Source of the DNA: Synechococcus sp. Tobar12-5m-g
Lineage (GTDB): Bacteria; Cyanobacteriota; Cyanobacteriia; PCC-6307; Cyanobiaceae
Length of the DNA: 64,000 nt
NCBI RefSeq assembly: GCF_024345415.1
Contig: NZ_JAGQBB010000002.1
Coordinates: 148,399-212,398 of the forward strand
Reading direction: 5' to 3'
In this document: positions 8,728 through 18,029 of the stretch, piece by piece
How positions within the stretch are numbered: the stretch's first letter is position 1
Layout of the letters: every line of letters begins with the position of its first letter
Position numbers and translations under genes: made by a program
Notes under the pieces: generated by a model
What the model was told of the DNA's origin: nothing
Databases searched by the model: none
What the model saw: only the letters and a program-made list of their open reading frames with translations

Positions 8728-11193
8728 TCAGGCCAGCCGGCGGCGGCCGCCGAGTGGACCCAGCCAGAGGGTGACCGCCAGCCAGTGGATCAGCACCGGC
8801 GCCCAGAGCGAGCCGGTGAGGTCATAGGTCAGCACGCAGGCCACCCCCAGCAGGGTGCACTGCAGCAGGAAGCGGGGGTCGTGGAACACCTTGCGGGCCT
8901 GCCGATACCAACTGGCGCCGGCCAGGGGGTGATACAGCACGAACAGGCCGACGCTGAGGGCGCCCCAGGCCAGGCTGGCTTTGGGACCTGGGCCTTCCAG
9001 GGGGTGGGGCAGCAGGGCGACCCGAAAGACGAGCTCCTCGGCCAACGAAGGCATCAGCAACAGCCATCCGGCCTGGCGCAGCAGAGGAGCGAGGGGCTGG
9101 AAACGCCAGCCTTTCCGCTTCCACACCTCCGGCAGAAAGCCGGAGCGTCGGCCCAGCTCCAGGGCCACCCCGGCGTAGGCCAGCAGCACGGCCAGGGCAG
9201 GGGCCGTTCCGCTGCCACCCAGGGGGGTGAACAGGGCATCGCTGAACCGCCGCAGCACCGTGGACAGCACAGGAAGCTGGCCAAGCAGCAGGGTGGGGGC
9301 CAGGGGTACCAGGCTGGGGTCATCCCCGGGGATCTGGTTCGTGCGCAGGAACCAGAGGCCGGCCCCGTTCTGGAGGAACACCCGGGCGGTGTCGTCGTGG
9401 GCGCGGCGGGGCAGCATCGAGCGCCAGCTCAGCAGCACATCGATGGGGCTCTGTCCCCGTTGGAACAGGGAGGCGACCGGCGCCTCGCCGCCGCTTGCCT
9501 CGGACCCCGTCGCCGCTCCAGCCGCCAACGCCGCGTTCCGCTTCCAGTCGGGCCGCACCATGCCGAAGGGGGTGAGCAGTTGGTCGAGGGAGTCGGCCAG
9601 GCCACTCAGCTCTTTGAACTTGATGGTTTCCGGGTGGCGCCGGTGGCGCTGCAGCCAGCGCACCAACCCCGGGTCGGCCTCGACCCGCTCACGCAGGCGC
9701 CGGATCGCGATGAACAGAGCCTGGTTGGAATCCTGGACGCAGGAGGTTGCCGGGGTCACCGAGGAGAGGCCGGTACCATCGCCGCTGCGGTAGCGGGCCA
9801 TGATGACTTCCGCCTGCACCACCAGCTCCCGCAACAGGGACAGGTTGCGGCCGCCCAGAGACAGGTCGGCGAAGAGGTCCTGGTGGATCAGCACGTCGGA
9901 GAAGGGCCGCAGCCAGAGCCAGCCCCGCTGCAGGTCACCGGCGTAGGCGCTGGCGTCCTGGGTGCCGGCGACGATTCCGTTGGGATTGTTGGCGTAGATC
10001 TGGTGGTAGCGGATGTCGAAGCGGGGCTCGCCGCTGAATGGATCCGTCACCACCGCCACCTCGCCGAAGGCGAAATGGCCGGTGACGGTGAATCCAGAGC
10101 TCGGCTCGCCCCTGCTCCCACCGATGCCGCCGAAGGTGTGAATCACCAGGCCGTGCTCCCCCACGCGCCAGTCGCTGCTGCCCTGATCCCTGGTCACCCG
10201 CACCCGCTCCAGGCGGCCGCGGCGGCCGGGCACATCCGCCCAGTTGCGCTTTTGGATGTACTGAAGGCCAGTGGCCTCTCCAGCCACGATCCGGTCGGCA
10301 TCGAGCTGGCTGAGGCGGCGCGGCAGCAGTGCCTGGGCCGTGAACAGCCCCTCGGCATCGGGGGCGCCGTAGAGGTACCAGCCCTGTTCCCCGGTGCTGC
10401 TGGCGGCGAGTCCCCTGGGGCTGGAGAGGGTCCGGCCATAGCGATCGGGCGGTTGCTGGGGGATCCGCACCGTCTCGATCGGCCCGTTGAAGCCGCCGCT
10501 GCGGCGGTCGTAGTGCTGAACCTGGAAGCGATCGCTGCCCGCCAGGCTTCCTGCAGCAGGAGCGGCGGCGGGGCCCAGCAGCCGCACCAGGGCCACGTAG
10601 CGGCCGGTGATCTGGATCGGTGGGGTGCCGATCCGCAGCTCGGTGGCGCCATCCGGCCCCCGGGAGGCGGACACCTCCTCAAGGCGCACCAGCAGATCGT
10701 CATGGGACCTGGCACCGGCGAGGGTCTGCAAGGGCCCCACGGCGCGGCGACCGTCCAGCCGCTCGGGTACCACGTCGCCGCCGGCGCTGGCCCGGCGGGC
10801 GGCGGCACTGAGCTGCACGTCGGTGCTCACGGCCCGCACCAGCCCGTTGAGCTCCGGCCGGTCCTGCCAGCTGAGTCGCAGCTGCTGCCCCACGAGTTGC
10901 TGCTCCCCGGCCGGGGCGTGCTGAACCTCAATCCACACCCAGTCGCCGGTGCCTGGCATTGAGGCCTCCGGCAGGATCAGACGGCCGATCCAGGTGCCAT
11001 TCGGCCGGTAAAGCGCTGGATCCGGGCTGATGCCGAGCGGATAGAAGGCGGGGCGGTTGAACGGGGCACGCTGGGCGAGGTCGTAGCTGGAGGGCAGCCC
11101 TGGGGTGGCCTCAGCCAGCAGGACCGGCGTCCAGAAGCCGCCGAGGCCCAGGGCGGCCAGCAGGGCGAGCAGCAGGCAAAAGCGGCTCACCAA
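8728..11193 (-). CDS. CPBP-family intramembrane metalloprotease with large N-terminal domain
   Basis: 821 residues, much longer than a typical CPBP (Abi/CAAX) protease of 200-300. The protease signature lies at the C-terminus: EELVFR at about residue 719, FVLYHPLAG about 30 residues later, and a final ALIHW-like segment (APVLIHWLAV), supplying the Glu-Glu-x-x-x-Arg and histidine metal ligands among hydrophobic helices. The N-terminus is a signal or anchor (CLLLALLAALGLGGFWTPVLL) followed by roughly 550 residues of mostly soluble, presumably periplasmic sequence of unknown function. Its start overlaps the upstream aspartic-protease stop by seven bases, so two proteases appear co-expressed. Confidence 0.8.
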   Translation of the reverse strand: MVSRFCLLLALLAALGLGGFWTPVLLAEATPGLPSSYDLAQRAPFNRPAFYPLGISPDPALYRPNGTWIGRLILPEASMPGTGDWVWIEVQHAPAGEQQLVGQQLRLSWQDRPELNGLVRAVSTDVQLSAAARRASAGGDVVPERLDGRRAVGPLQTLAGARSHDDLLVRLEEVSASRGPDGATELRIGTPPIQITGRYVALVRLLGPAAAPAAGSLAGSDRFQVQHYDRRSGGFNGPIETVRIPQQPPDRYGRTLSSPRGLAASSTGEQGWYLYGAPDAEGLFTAQALLPRRLSQLDADRIVAGEATGLQYIQKRNWADVPGRRGRLERVRVTRDQGSSDWRVGEHGLVIHTFGGIGGSRGEPSSGFTVTGHFAFGEVAVVTDPFSGEPRFDIRYHQIYANNPNGIVAGTQDASAYAGDLQRGWLWLRPFSDVLIHQDLFADLSLGGRNLSLLRELVVQAEVIMARYRSGDGTGLSSVTPATSCVQDSNQALFIAIRRLRERVEADPGLVRWLQRHRRHPETIKFKELSGLADSLDQLLTPFGMVRPDWKRNAALAAGAATGSEASGGEAPVASLFQRGQSPIDVLLSWRSMLPRRAHDDTARVFLQNGAGLWFLRTNQIPGDDPSLVPLAPTLLLGQLPVLSTVLRRFSDALFTPLGGSGTAPALAVLLAYAGVALELGRRSGFLPEVWKRKGWRFQPLAPLLRQAGWLLLMPSLAEELVFRVALLPHPLEGPGPKASLAWGALSVGLFVLYHPLAGASWYRQARKVFHDPRFLLQCTLLGVACVLTYDLTGSLWAPVLIHWLAVTLWLGPLGGRRRLA

Positions 11194-12152
11194 AGGCTGA
11201 GTGTGGGTGGTGTTTGCTCCAGCCGCCAGAGCTGGATGCGATCACGCAGGAGCTCCTGGCCGAGGATCGCCTCGACCCCCAGGGCCGCGAAGATCGGGTT
11301 GCGGGTGACGATCGCTTCAAACGGCGCGAACGGTGTGCCGCCGGCTGGGCCCGGCTCCAGTCTCAGGCCGGACAGGCGCACCTGGCTGGCGGGCTGCTCG
11401 CCGCAGAATCCACTGAGGCGCACCGGTTGCCCCGCGCCGCGTGGTTGGAGCCGGGCCGCCAGCTCAGGGGTCACGAACAGACCTTCCGCACCGGTGTCAG
11501 CGAGGGCGGCCACCAGCCCCGACGCTCCAGCGAGGTTCAGCAGCGGTACCCCTTTCTGCCAGCGCAGCGGCAGGCTGAGGGGACCACGAAGCCGGCTTTG
11601 CCGCTCGGCCGCCTGCAAGGCGGCCGCCCCGAGGCTGAGCTGGTTGGCCGATGGATCGATCCAGAGGGGAAGCTGCCGGAGCAGGGGGGCGCCGAGCACG
11701 CCGTCGATTCCGGACGGCAGTCCGGGCACCGGCAGCACCAGCGCCTCGCTGCCGCTGATCAGCAGACGGGGCCCCTGGCCGTCGAGCCGCAGCATGGGCA
11801 AGCGGGCGCGCCGGGGCCGCAGCTCGGCGCAGTCGTTGCCGGCCCCGGCCAGGGCGAAGGCCTGTGGCGGCATCGGCTGCGAAGCCAGGCCCAGCCGCCC
11901 GGCAGCAGCCGGCGTGATCAGGCTGGAGGAGGCGCCGGTATCGACCAGAAACCCAACCACCGCGCCGCGGTCGGTGCGGAACCGCAGAACCGGCGTGTCG
12001 CCCCCCGTGGCCCGCTCCAGCTTCACGGTGGCCTGGCCGGTTGGGGTGCCGCCAGCCAGGGGGGTGCCCCGCACCTGGATCAGGGCCGCAGGTGTCGGCA
12101 GGGCCGCGGCTGGGAGCAGCAGCAGGCAGAGGGCGGTCCAGCGCAGAGCCAT
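11187..12152 (-). CDS. Secreted retropepsin-like aspartic protease with two DTGA motifs
   Basis: A 321-residue protein with an N-terminal signal peptide (ALCLLLLPAAALP). Two aspartic-protease active-site motifs are visible: VDTGASSSLI with Asp at residue 71, and ADTGAEGLF with Asp at residue 219. Each is followed by a hydrophobic strand as in the retropepsin/pepsin fold, with a GIDGVLGAPLL segment between them. Two lobes in one chain resemble pepsin more than the usual single-lobe bacterial retropepsins, which dimerise. It lies between a 91-residue secreted protein and the CPBP protease in a tight minus-strand cluster. The substrate is unknown. Confidence 0.78.
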   Translation of the reverse strand: MALRWTALCLLLLPAAALPTPAALIQVRGTPLAGGTPTGQATVKLERATGGDTPVLRFRTDRGAVVGFLVDTGASSSLITPAAAGRLGLASQPMPPQAFALAGAGNDCAELRPRRARLPMLRLDGQGPRLLISGSEALVLPVPGLPSGIDGVLGAPLLRQLPLWIDPSANQLSLGAAALQAAERQSRLRGPLSLPLRWQKGVPLLNLAGASGLVAALADTGAEGLFVTPELAARLQPRGAGQPVRLSGFCGEQPASQVRLSGLRLEPGPAGGTPFAPFEAIVTRNPIFAALGVEAILGQELLRDRIQLWRLEQTPPTLSLW

Positions 12153-12185
12153 GGGGGAGTGGGAGCCGTTCGCAGACCCTTGGGC

Positions 12186-12461
12186 CTAGGGGGACTTGGG
12201 GGTGGGTCCTGGTGATGTGGTGAAGGTCACGGTGCAGCGGTAGCGCGTGTTGCCCATCCCCACCGAGAACGATTCGCAACTCGTGCCGCTGACCGTGGCC
12301 CCCTGGGGGACCTGCTGCAGGGCCCGCTGCCTGGCATTGCTTTCGTCCCAGATCGATTCGGCCGTGGAGGACTCAGCCCGGCTGGCGAGCGGAACGGCCA
12401 GCAGCAATCCGCTGACCAGGGCAATCGATCGAAGCCAGACCCGTGTCTTCTCAAGAGTCAT
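12186..12461 (-). CDS. Small secreted hypothetical protein
   Basis: A 91-residue protein with a clear signal peptide (SIALVSGLLLAVPLASRAES) and a short mature part holding two cysteines (SGTSCESF and TRYRCTVTF), probably disulfide-bonded in the periplasm. The mature domain is strand-rich: VPQGATVSGTSCESFSVGMG followed by YRCTVTFTTS. I do not recognise the family. Its ATG overlaps the stop of the upstream HTH/membrane protein by four bases, and the aspartic protease follows after 33 bases. Confidence 0.7.
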   Translation of the reverse strand: MTLEKTRVWLRSIALVSGLLLAVPLASRAESSTAESIWDESNARQRALQQVPQGATVSGTSCESFSVGMGNTRYRCTVTFTTSPGPTPKSP

Positions 12462-13261
12462 GGATCGACGCCGCCGTCAGGGCCGAAGCGCTGCCAGCTC
12501 ACCTGCTCGATTCGGCCGAGCAGCCGTGGTGGGGCCTGGCCCACCTGCACCCGCACCAGATCGGGCCGACCGGCGATCACCGCCAGGCCGGAACCCAATG
12601 GGAACCGCTTGGATCCGCTCAGGGTGCCCCGGAAGAGAGGCCGGCCATCTGCGGTCTTCACCTCCAGCCAACTGGAGGAGCCACTGCTCAGCTGCAGTTC
12701 TCCCGCTGCAGGTGGCACGGCGGTCGTCCCAGCGGCCGCGACCGGGTCTACCGCTGCTGGTGTCCCGGCCTGCTCAGAACTGGGTTGCGGCTGATTCCGC
12801 CATCCGAAGCTCAGCAAGGCCGCTGCCCCGCAGGCGATCGCGCCGGCGGTGAGCAGGCCCTGGAGGGGGCCGCGCCGGACGACTGGATGGCGGCGGGGAC
12901 GGCTGGCGGAACGCTTGGGATCACCCTCCACTGGACGGGCCAGGGGATGGACGAGTGCGGTAGGCATGGAGCTGCCGATCCCCTCCTCCAGCCCGGGGAT
13001 TCGGCCGTCGTCGCCGAGGCCCAGGGCCTGGCCCACCCGACGGGCCTGGGCGATCACGTAGACCGGCTCGGGCAGACGGCGGTGGTCGCCGGCCTCAAGC
13101 GCTTCAAGCTGCTCCGGCGGGAAGAACAGCTGGCTGGCCAGATCCTGCAGACCGATCGCTCTCGATTCCCGCTCCTGGCGCAAACCTGTTCCGAGGGCAG
13201 ACAGGGCCTTGTGGTAGGGGGAGTCCAACTCTGGAGCCGTGTCGACGTTCTTCTGCTTCAT
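12458..13261 (-). CDS. RodZ-like HTH membrane protein
   Basis: A 267-residue protein with a RodZ-like layout. An N-terminal XRE-type helix-turn-helix (LRQERESRAIGLQDLASQLFFPPEQLEALEAGD) is followed by a Pro/Arg-rich linker, one transmembrane helix (GLLTAGAIACGAAALLSFGW) and a periplasmic DUF4115-like beta domain (SSWLEVKTADGRPLFRGTLSGSKR). RodZ proteins link cell-shape machinery to the membrane, but this one could be a divergent relative. The ATG at 13261 is preferred; the frame stays open to 13324, where the alternative start adds 21 unlikely residues. The envelope-gene neighbourhood (murI, amidase) fits. Confidence 0.72.
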   Translation of the reverse strand: MKQKNVDTAPELDSPYHKALSALGTGLRQERESRAIGLQDLASQLFFPPEQLEALEAGDHRRLPEPVYVIAQARRVGQALGLGDDGRIPGLEEGIGSSMPTALVHPLARPVEGDPKRSASRPRRHPVVRRGPLQGLLTAGAIACGAAALLSFGWRNQPQPSSEQAGTPAAVDPVAAAGTTAVPPAAGELQLSSGSSSWLEVKTADGRPLFRGTLSGSKRFPLGSGLAVIAGRPDLVRVQVGQAPPRLLGRIEQVSWQRFGPDGGVDP

Positions 13262-13357
13262 CAGCTTCTGATCAGCGACCAGAGGGTATCCGATTGCGAC
13301 GAAGGGGACACACTCCCTGGACACATTCCCTGGACCGTTCCGTCTCCTTGATCCCCT

Positions 13358-14329
13358 TCAGTACAGTCGGCTGAGCACGAACTCCGGCAGGGCCAGCAGG
13401 GCGGAGCCGGCTTCCGAGGGGGGAAGCCATTGCAGCGACAGGCGGGCCTCGCGGGCGAAGCCCTCCGCCAGGGCCCTGGAGCGGGGAATGGCATCGCAGC
13501 CGCGCACCAGGTCCAGGGCCTGGGCGAGGTCGTTCGGTTCGCAGAACTCCCGCTCAATCAGGCCCGCCAGGGCGGGGCGTTCCTCCAGGGCATACAGGGC
13601 CGGGGCGGTCAGGTATCCCGCCGCCAGGTCGCTGGCCGCCGGTTTGCCCAGCTGCTGGTCGCTGCCGGTGAAGTCGAGAATGTCATCCACCACCTGGAAG
13701 GCCAGGCCCAGCTGCCGTCCGAAGCGGTAGAGCTGGTCGAGTTCGTTGGCAGCCAGGCCACTGAGCACGCCAGCAGCCCTGGCGCTGTTGGCGATCAGAG
13801 AGGCCGTTTTGCAGTAACTCTTGCCCAGATAGGTTTCGAAACTCTGGCCGGTGTCGTAGCGGTAGAGCCCCTGGCGCACTTCCCCGTCAGCCAGATCCAT
13901 GATCACCCTGGACAGGAGCTTCACCACCTCCAGATCGTCGAGGTTGGCCAGGTGCCAGCTGGCCTGGGCGAAGAGGAAATCACCGGCCAGCACTGCCAGC
14001 CGATTGTTGAAGCGGCTGTGCACCGTGTCGACGCCGCGTCGGGTGGAGGCCTCATCAACGACGTCGTCGTGGACGAGGGAGGCGGTGTGGATCATTTCGG
14101 TGATCTCGGCAAGGCGCCGGTGGCGCGGCCCCAGCTCCCCCTGGGGCGACAGGGCCCGGGAAAGCAGAAGCACGATGCCAGGGCGGATGCGCTTTCCACC
14201 GGCACTGAACAGATGTTCGGCCGCCGCCTGCAGGATCGGATGGCCGGCGCCGATCAGGTTGCGCAGATCACTCAGCAGGGTTTCCAGGTCGTTCTCGACC
14301 GGCTGAAGCAATTCAGCAACCGTTGCCAT
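13358..14329 (-). CDS. sds: Solanesyl (all-trans polyprenyl) diphosphate synthase
   Basis: A 323-residue trans-prenyltransferase that builds the prenyl tail for plastoquinone. Both aspartate-rich motifs are present: first in LVHDDVVDEAST and second in QVVDDILDFTG. The GGKRIRPGIVLLLSRAL segment binds isopentenyl diphosphate. Product length (C45 rather than shorter) is inferred from its cyanobacterial setting and from the small residues upstream of the first motif, not proven. It follows murI on the same strand with a 24-base gap. Confidence 0.92.
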   Translation of the reverse strand: MATVAELLQPVENDLETLLSDLRNLIGAGHPILQAAAEHLFSAGGKRIRPGIVLLLSRALSPQGELGPRHRRLAEITEMIHTASLVHDDVVDEASTRRGVDTVHSRFNNRLAVLAGDFLFAQASWHLANLDDLEVVKLLSRVIMDLADGEVRQGLYRYDTGQSFETYLGKSYCKTASLIANSARAAGVLSGLAANELDQLYRFGRQLGLAFQVVDDILDFTGSDQQLGKPAASDLAAGYLTAPALYALEERPALAGLIEREFCEPNDLAQALDLVRGCDAIPRSRALAEGFAREARLSLQWLPPSEAGSALLALPEFVLSRLY

Positions 14330-14353
14330 GTCCGCCGCACTGCCGGGAAGATC

Positions 14354-15178
14354 CTAGGAGGCCCCGACCGGTGTGTGCAGGCTCACCTGCTCCACCGCGG
14401 GTTGCCAGCCCAGCCAAGGGGTGGCGGCGCGGGCGAAGCAGCGGGGGTCGCCGGTGACGCAGAACCGGCCGTCATTCGCCAGGGTGCGGGGCAGGTGGAG
14501 GCCGCAGCTGGAGGCTGGAGCCACAGGCGTCTGCTGGAGCAGAGCCCCCAGCCTCTCCACCGCCGCCACCGCCGGATCCACCAGGGTGACCTCCGCCGGC
14601 AGCAGCTCCCGCAGCAGATCCTGCAGCAGGGGGTAGTGGGTGCAGCCCAGCACGATCGTTTCCACCCGGGCGATCAACAGCGGCTCCAGGTAAAGGCGAG
14701 CCGCCTGGCGCAGCCGTTCGTCGTTCAGATCGCCCGCCTCGATCAGGGGGACGAAGGCCGGGCAGCCCACCTCCACCACCACGGTGCCCGGATGGCCGGC
14801 GCGGAGGGCATGGCCGTAGGCGCCGCTGGCCGCGGTGGCCGGGGTGGCCAGCACCCCCACCCGATCGACCCGAAGCTGGGCGGCCACACTGTCGATCAGG
14901 CCCAGCACCGGCACCCCGGCCTCCGCCTCGAACACGTCGAAGGCCAGGGCGTTGGTGGTATTGCAGGCCATCACCACCAGATCGACCCGTTGCTGCCGAA
15001 ACCAGCCCACCAGTTCCCGGGCGATCGTGCGGATCTCCGTCGTCGACCGTTGGCCATAGGGCACCCGGGCCGTGTCGCCCAGGTAGAGAAAGGGTTGGCG
15101 GGGATGGCGTTCCAGCACCTGTCGCAGCACGGTCAGGCCGCCGAGGCCGCTGTCCATCAGGCCGATCCGCCGGGCCAT
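14354..15178 (-). CDS. murI: Glutamate racemase
   Basis: Makes D-glutamate for peptidoglycan. The 274-residue product carries the N-terminal IGLMDSGLGGLTVLRQV and both catalytic cysteine loops: VMACNTTNALA and IVLGCTHYPLL. The start codon follows directly after the stop of the upstream amidase (0-base gap), so the two peptidoglycan genes are presumably translated together. Confidence 0.96.
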   Translation of the reverse strand: MARRIGLMDSGLGGLTVLRQVLERHPRQPFLYLGDTARVPYGQRSTTEIRTIARELVGWFRQQRVDLVVMACNTTNALAFDVFEAEAGVPVLGLIDSVAAQLRVDRVGVLATPATAASGAYGHALRAGHPGTVVVEVGCPAFVPLIEAGDLNDERLRQAARLYLEPLLIARVETIVLGCTHYPLLQDLLRELLPAEVTLVDPAVAAVERLGALLQQTPVAPASSCGLHLPRTLANDGRFCVTGDPRCFARAATPWLGWQPAVEQVSLHTPVGAS

Positions 15179-16303
15179 TCAGCCGCCCCCCAGATAACTG
15201 AGAATGCCGCGGGCAATCGCCACCGCCAGCTGTTGCCGATGGGCGGCGGTGGCCAGCCTGGGGGAGTCGAGGTCGCCGGTCACGAAGCCGGTTTCCACAA
15301 GGGCGGCGGGCATCACGGTGCGGCGGATCACGAAGAAGCGGCCGGGCTTGACGCCCCGATCGGGGCTGCCCGGCGACACGGCCAACACCTCGGACTGCAC
15401 GGCGCTCGCCAGGGCCCTGGAGAGGGAACTCTGGAAGTAGAAGGTTTCGATTCCGTTCACATCGGGCCGCTCCATGTTCAGGGCATTGGCGTGGATGCTC
15501 AGGAAGGCGTCGGCGCCGCTGCTGTTGGCCAGGGCGACCCGGGGGGGAAGGTCTACGTCAATGTCGGAGGTGCGGGTCAGGACCACCCGCACGCCCCGGT
15601 CCTGCAGCAGCCTGGCCACCTGCAGGCTCACGTCCAGCACCACGTCGGTTTCGCGCAGCCCGCCGATCCCCACAGCGCCGGGGTCGGGACCGCCATGGCC
15701 CGGATCGATCACCACCGTGAAGCGGCCCTTCGCCAACCCCGGCAGGCCGGTGGCCCTGAGGGGCGCGCCACTGCCCCCTTGAAAGGCCGATGGCGAGGAG
15801 GGCTGCCAGGGTGCCGGACGGGGGCGCCAGGCCACGGCCGCAGCCTCGACATCCCCTTCTCCCACCGGAGCGATGCTGCCGGAGCGGAGCCCGGAGAGCT
15901 CCAGCCGCCAGCGATCCCGGGCCGTGCCAACCAGGCGCATGGCGCCTGGATCGAGCTCCGTTCCGGGGGCGAACTCGAGCACGAGGCGGGTGGTGCCTGC
16001 ATCGGGCTTGCCGATGCGAATTTCCTGGAGCACGCCGCTTCCCCGCAGGCTGCGGGTGCGCTGGGGGGCGCCGGGCAGATCGATCCAGATCCGGGGGCCC
16101 TGGCCGCCCTGCCCCGCTTCGTAGAAGGCCTGCAGGGTGATCGAAGGGGTGGTGCGCAGTTCCAGAACCCCATCACGGCTGATCCGCCAGGCCGCCAGGG
16201 CGCTGGCCGCCTGGGCCGGCAGGGCGCCCAGGAGCAGCGCCAGGGAGGCGACGCAACCGATCAAGCCGCCGCTTCGCAACCGGCTGCGCAGCGGCCCCGG
16301 CAA
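15179..16303 (-). CDS. N-acetylmuramoyl-L-alanine amidase (AMIN + Amidase_3)
   Basis: A zinc amidase that cleaves the stem peptide from peptidoglycan in the periplasm. Of its 374 residues, the N-terminal part has a hydrophobic export signal (GCVASLALLLGALPAQA) and an AMIN-like beta domain (residues about 35-160) that would target it to the wall. The catalytic Amidase_3 domain follows: FTVVIDPGHGGPDPGAVG with the first His ligand, LTRTSDIDVDLPPR, AFLSIHANALN with a second His, and AALVETGFVTGDLD with the catalytic Glu. It is directly abutted to murI. Confidence 0.93.
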   Translation of the reverse strand: MPGPLRSRLRSGGLIGCVASLALLLGALPAQAASALAAWRISRDGVLELRTTPSITLQAFYEAGQGGQGPRIWIDLPGAPQRTRSLRGSGVLQEIRIGKPDAGTTRLVLEFAPGTELDPGAMRLVGTARDRWRLELSGLRSGSIAPVGEGDVEAAAVAWRPRPAPWQPSSPSAFQGGSGAPLRATGLPGLAKGRFTVVIDPGHGGPDPGAVGIGGLRETDVVLDVSLQVARLLQDRGVRVVLTRTSDIDVDLPPRVALANSSGADAFLSIHANALNMERPDVNGIETFYFQSSLSRALASAVQSEVLAVSPGSPDRGVKPGRFFVIRRTVMPAALVETGFVTGDLDSPRLATAAHRQQLAVAIARGILSYLGGG

Positions 16304-16326
16304 TGGTGGGCGCGGCGTCGCCAGGG

Positions 16327-17145
16327 TCAGAACAGCGAAGGACGGCGGTGCTGGAGGCTGGGCATCTGGGTTCGGACCCGTTGGCCGTGGCTGGGGTCGA
16401 CCGGCGCCACCGCCAGCCCCGTCGCCACGCCGGCATCGGCCAGCACCGTGCCCCAGGGATCGATCACCAGGGCATGGCCGTGGCTTTGCCTGCGCCCATA
16501 GTGCAGCCCCGTCTGGGCGGGTGCCAGCACGTAGGCGGTGTTCTCGATCGCCCGTGCCTGCAGCAGCACCTGCCAGTGATCCTTGCCGGTGAAGGCGGTG
16601 AAGGCGGCCGGGATCATGATCAGTTCCGCCGCCGCCCCGGCCAGGTGGCGGTAGAGCTCCGGGAAGCGCACGTCGTAGCAGATCGACAGACCGATGCGGC
16701 AGAGACCTGGTACATCCACCACGGGCGGCAGGGCGTTGCCGGGCTGCACCGTTTCCGACTCCCGGTAGGTGTTGCCGTCCGGCAGGTCCACGTCGAACAG
16801 GTGGATCTTGTCGTAGCGGGCCAGCAGCTGGCCGTCCTTGCCCACCAACTCCGCCCGGTTGTAGGTGACCCGCTCACCGGCCAGCACCGGAAAGCCTCCG
16901 CCCAGAAGGGTGACCTGGTAACGCCGCGCCATCGTCACCAGAAAGCGGCTGCAACGCTCCGCCAGGGTCGGGGCCAGCTCCAGGCGGCGGTCGTCGTCGC
17001 CCATGAAGGCGAAGTTCTCGGGCAGACCCACCAGGTCGGCACCCCGCCGGGCCGCCAGCTCGATCAGCTCCTCGGCGGCGGTGAAATTCGCCTCCGGATC
17101 CGGGGTGCTGGTCATTTGCAGGGCGGCTGCAAGGAAGCTGGGCAC
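16327..17145 (-). CDS. Carbon-nitrogen hydrolase (nitrilase superfamily, Nit1-like)
   Basis: A 272-residue nitrilase-superfamily amidase. The Glu-Lys-Cys triad is visible: GLPENFAFMGDD (Glu), YDKIHLFDVDLPDG (Lys) and IGLSICYDVRFPELYRHL (Cys). The pattern most resembles the Nit1/YafV-type deaminated-glutathione or omega-amidase branch, which performs metabolite repair; the exact substrate cannot be read from the sequence. It is in the minus-strand run between comB and the amidase. Confidence 0.9.
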   Translation of the reverse strand: MPSFLAAALQMTSTPDPEANFTAAEELIELAARRGADLVGLPENFAFMGDDDRRLELAPTLAERCSRFLVTMARRYQVTLLGGGFPVLAGERVTYNRAELVGKDGQLLARYDKIHLFDVDLPDGNTYRESETVQPGNALPPVVDVPGLCRIGLSICYDVRFPELYRHLAGAAAELIMIPAAFTAFTGKDHWQVLLQARAIENTAYVLAPAQTGLHYGRRQSHGHALVIDPWGTVLADAGVATGLAVAPVDPSHGQRVRTQMPSLQHRRPSLF

Positions 17146-17216
17146 GGGGGGAGAAGAAAGATCGGCGGAACTGTAGGGGAGGAGGGCAGGCCCGGCTCGG
17201 GGCGGATGGCTGGGGA

Positions 17217-17975
17217 TCAGCTGGCCTTGAGCACCCCGGGCTCGGTCTGGATCGGCACGATCTCCAGGCTGTCCACCGCAGCGCAGCAGCGGAAGTCGGC
17301 GTCATGGTCGCCCAGGCCGATCAGCCGCTGGCCATGGCTGGCCAGCCTCAGGCAGCCCTCGGGATCGTTCTTCCACTGTTCCCACAGCGCCAGGGCGGCG
17401 ACCATCTCGTCATTGCCCTCCCGCACCGCAACGCCGCGGCTTCGGCCCAGCTCGATCGCCGCGGCCGCCACCGCGCCTGCCGCCAGGGTGTCCTCGAGGG
17501 AAAAGGCCCCCTCCCAGCCGCTGCCCACGATCCAGACCGTCTGGGCGCCCTGCTCCAGCAACCGCTGCGCCACGGCGCGGCGGTTGGGCAGGCAGGCCGT
17601 GAGCAGCAGCGGCACGGCCCGCACCCGATCCAGGGAGCGGGTGCCGTTGGTGGTGCTCAGAAAAATGCGCTTCCCCCCCACCCGCTCCGCCGTAACCGCC
17701 AGGGGGGAGTTGCCCAGATCAAATCCCTCCACCATGGCCCCGCCCCGTTCGCCGGCCCTCAGCCGCTTCTCGGCAGGCCAGGCCGCCGCCGCCGCCTCCA
17801 GGCTCGGCAGGTCGGCGAAGGCCTGGATCGCCTCGGCGCCGTTCTGCAGGGCCCAGGCGATCGTGGTGGTGGCGCGCAGCACGTCGATCACCACGGCTGC
17901 GTCGGGAGTGGCTGTGTCGGGAGCGGACCCAAGCGGCGGCACCGATTCCGAGCTGTGGAAGGTGTGGATCTGCAC
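17217..17975 (-). CDS. comB: 2-phosphosulfolactate phosphatase family protein (ComB-like)
   Basis: A 252-residue protein of the ComB family, Mg-dependent phosphatases first known from coenzyme M synthesis. The characteristic blocks [12 protein letters not shown] near the N-terminus, GFDLGNSP and [12 protein letters not shown] are present, as is [21 protein letters not shown]. Cyanobacteria do not make coenzyme M, so the physiological substrate is uncertain. It is the first gene of the long minus-strand run and diverges from ubiD across a 54-base gap that must hold both promoters. Confidence 0.88.
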   Translation of the reverse strand: MQIHTFHSSESVPPLGSAPDTATPDAAVVIDVLRATTTIAWALQNGAEAIQAFADLPSLEAAAAAWPAEKRLRAGERGGAMVEGFDLGNSPLAVTAERVGGKRIFLSTTNGTRSLDRVRAVPLLLTACLPNRRAVAQRLLEQGAQTVWIVGSGWEGAFSLEDTLAAGAVAAAAIELGRSRGVAVREGNDEMVAALALWEQWKNDPEGCLRLASHGQRLIGLGDHDADFRCCAAVDSLEIVPIQTEPGVLKAS

Positions 17976-18029
17976 GGCGCGGCCGATGGGGGAGGTGCGT
18001 CACAGTAAGCAGCAACCGACCCCAGGCCC

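Noticed and set aside
8323..10962. An 879-codon plus-strand open frame
   Set aside because: Antisense shadow of the CPBP protease gene; low-complexity Gln/Gly/His-rich translation without motifs.
13430..16501. A 1023-codon open frame on the plus strand
   Set aside because: It runs antisense to sds, murI and the amidase, which have clear family motifs. Its composition (Gly/Gln/His-rich) is that of a GC-rich shadow frame.
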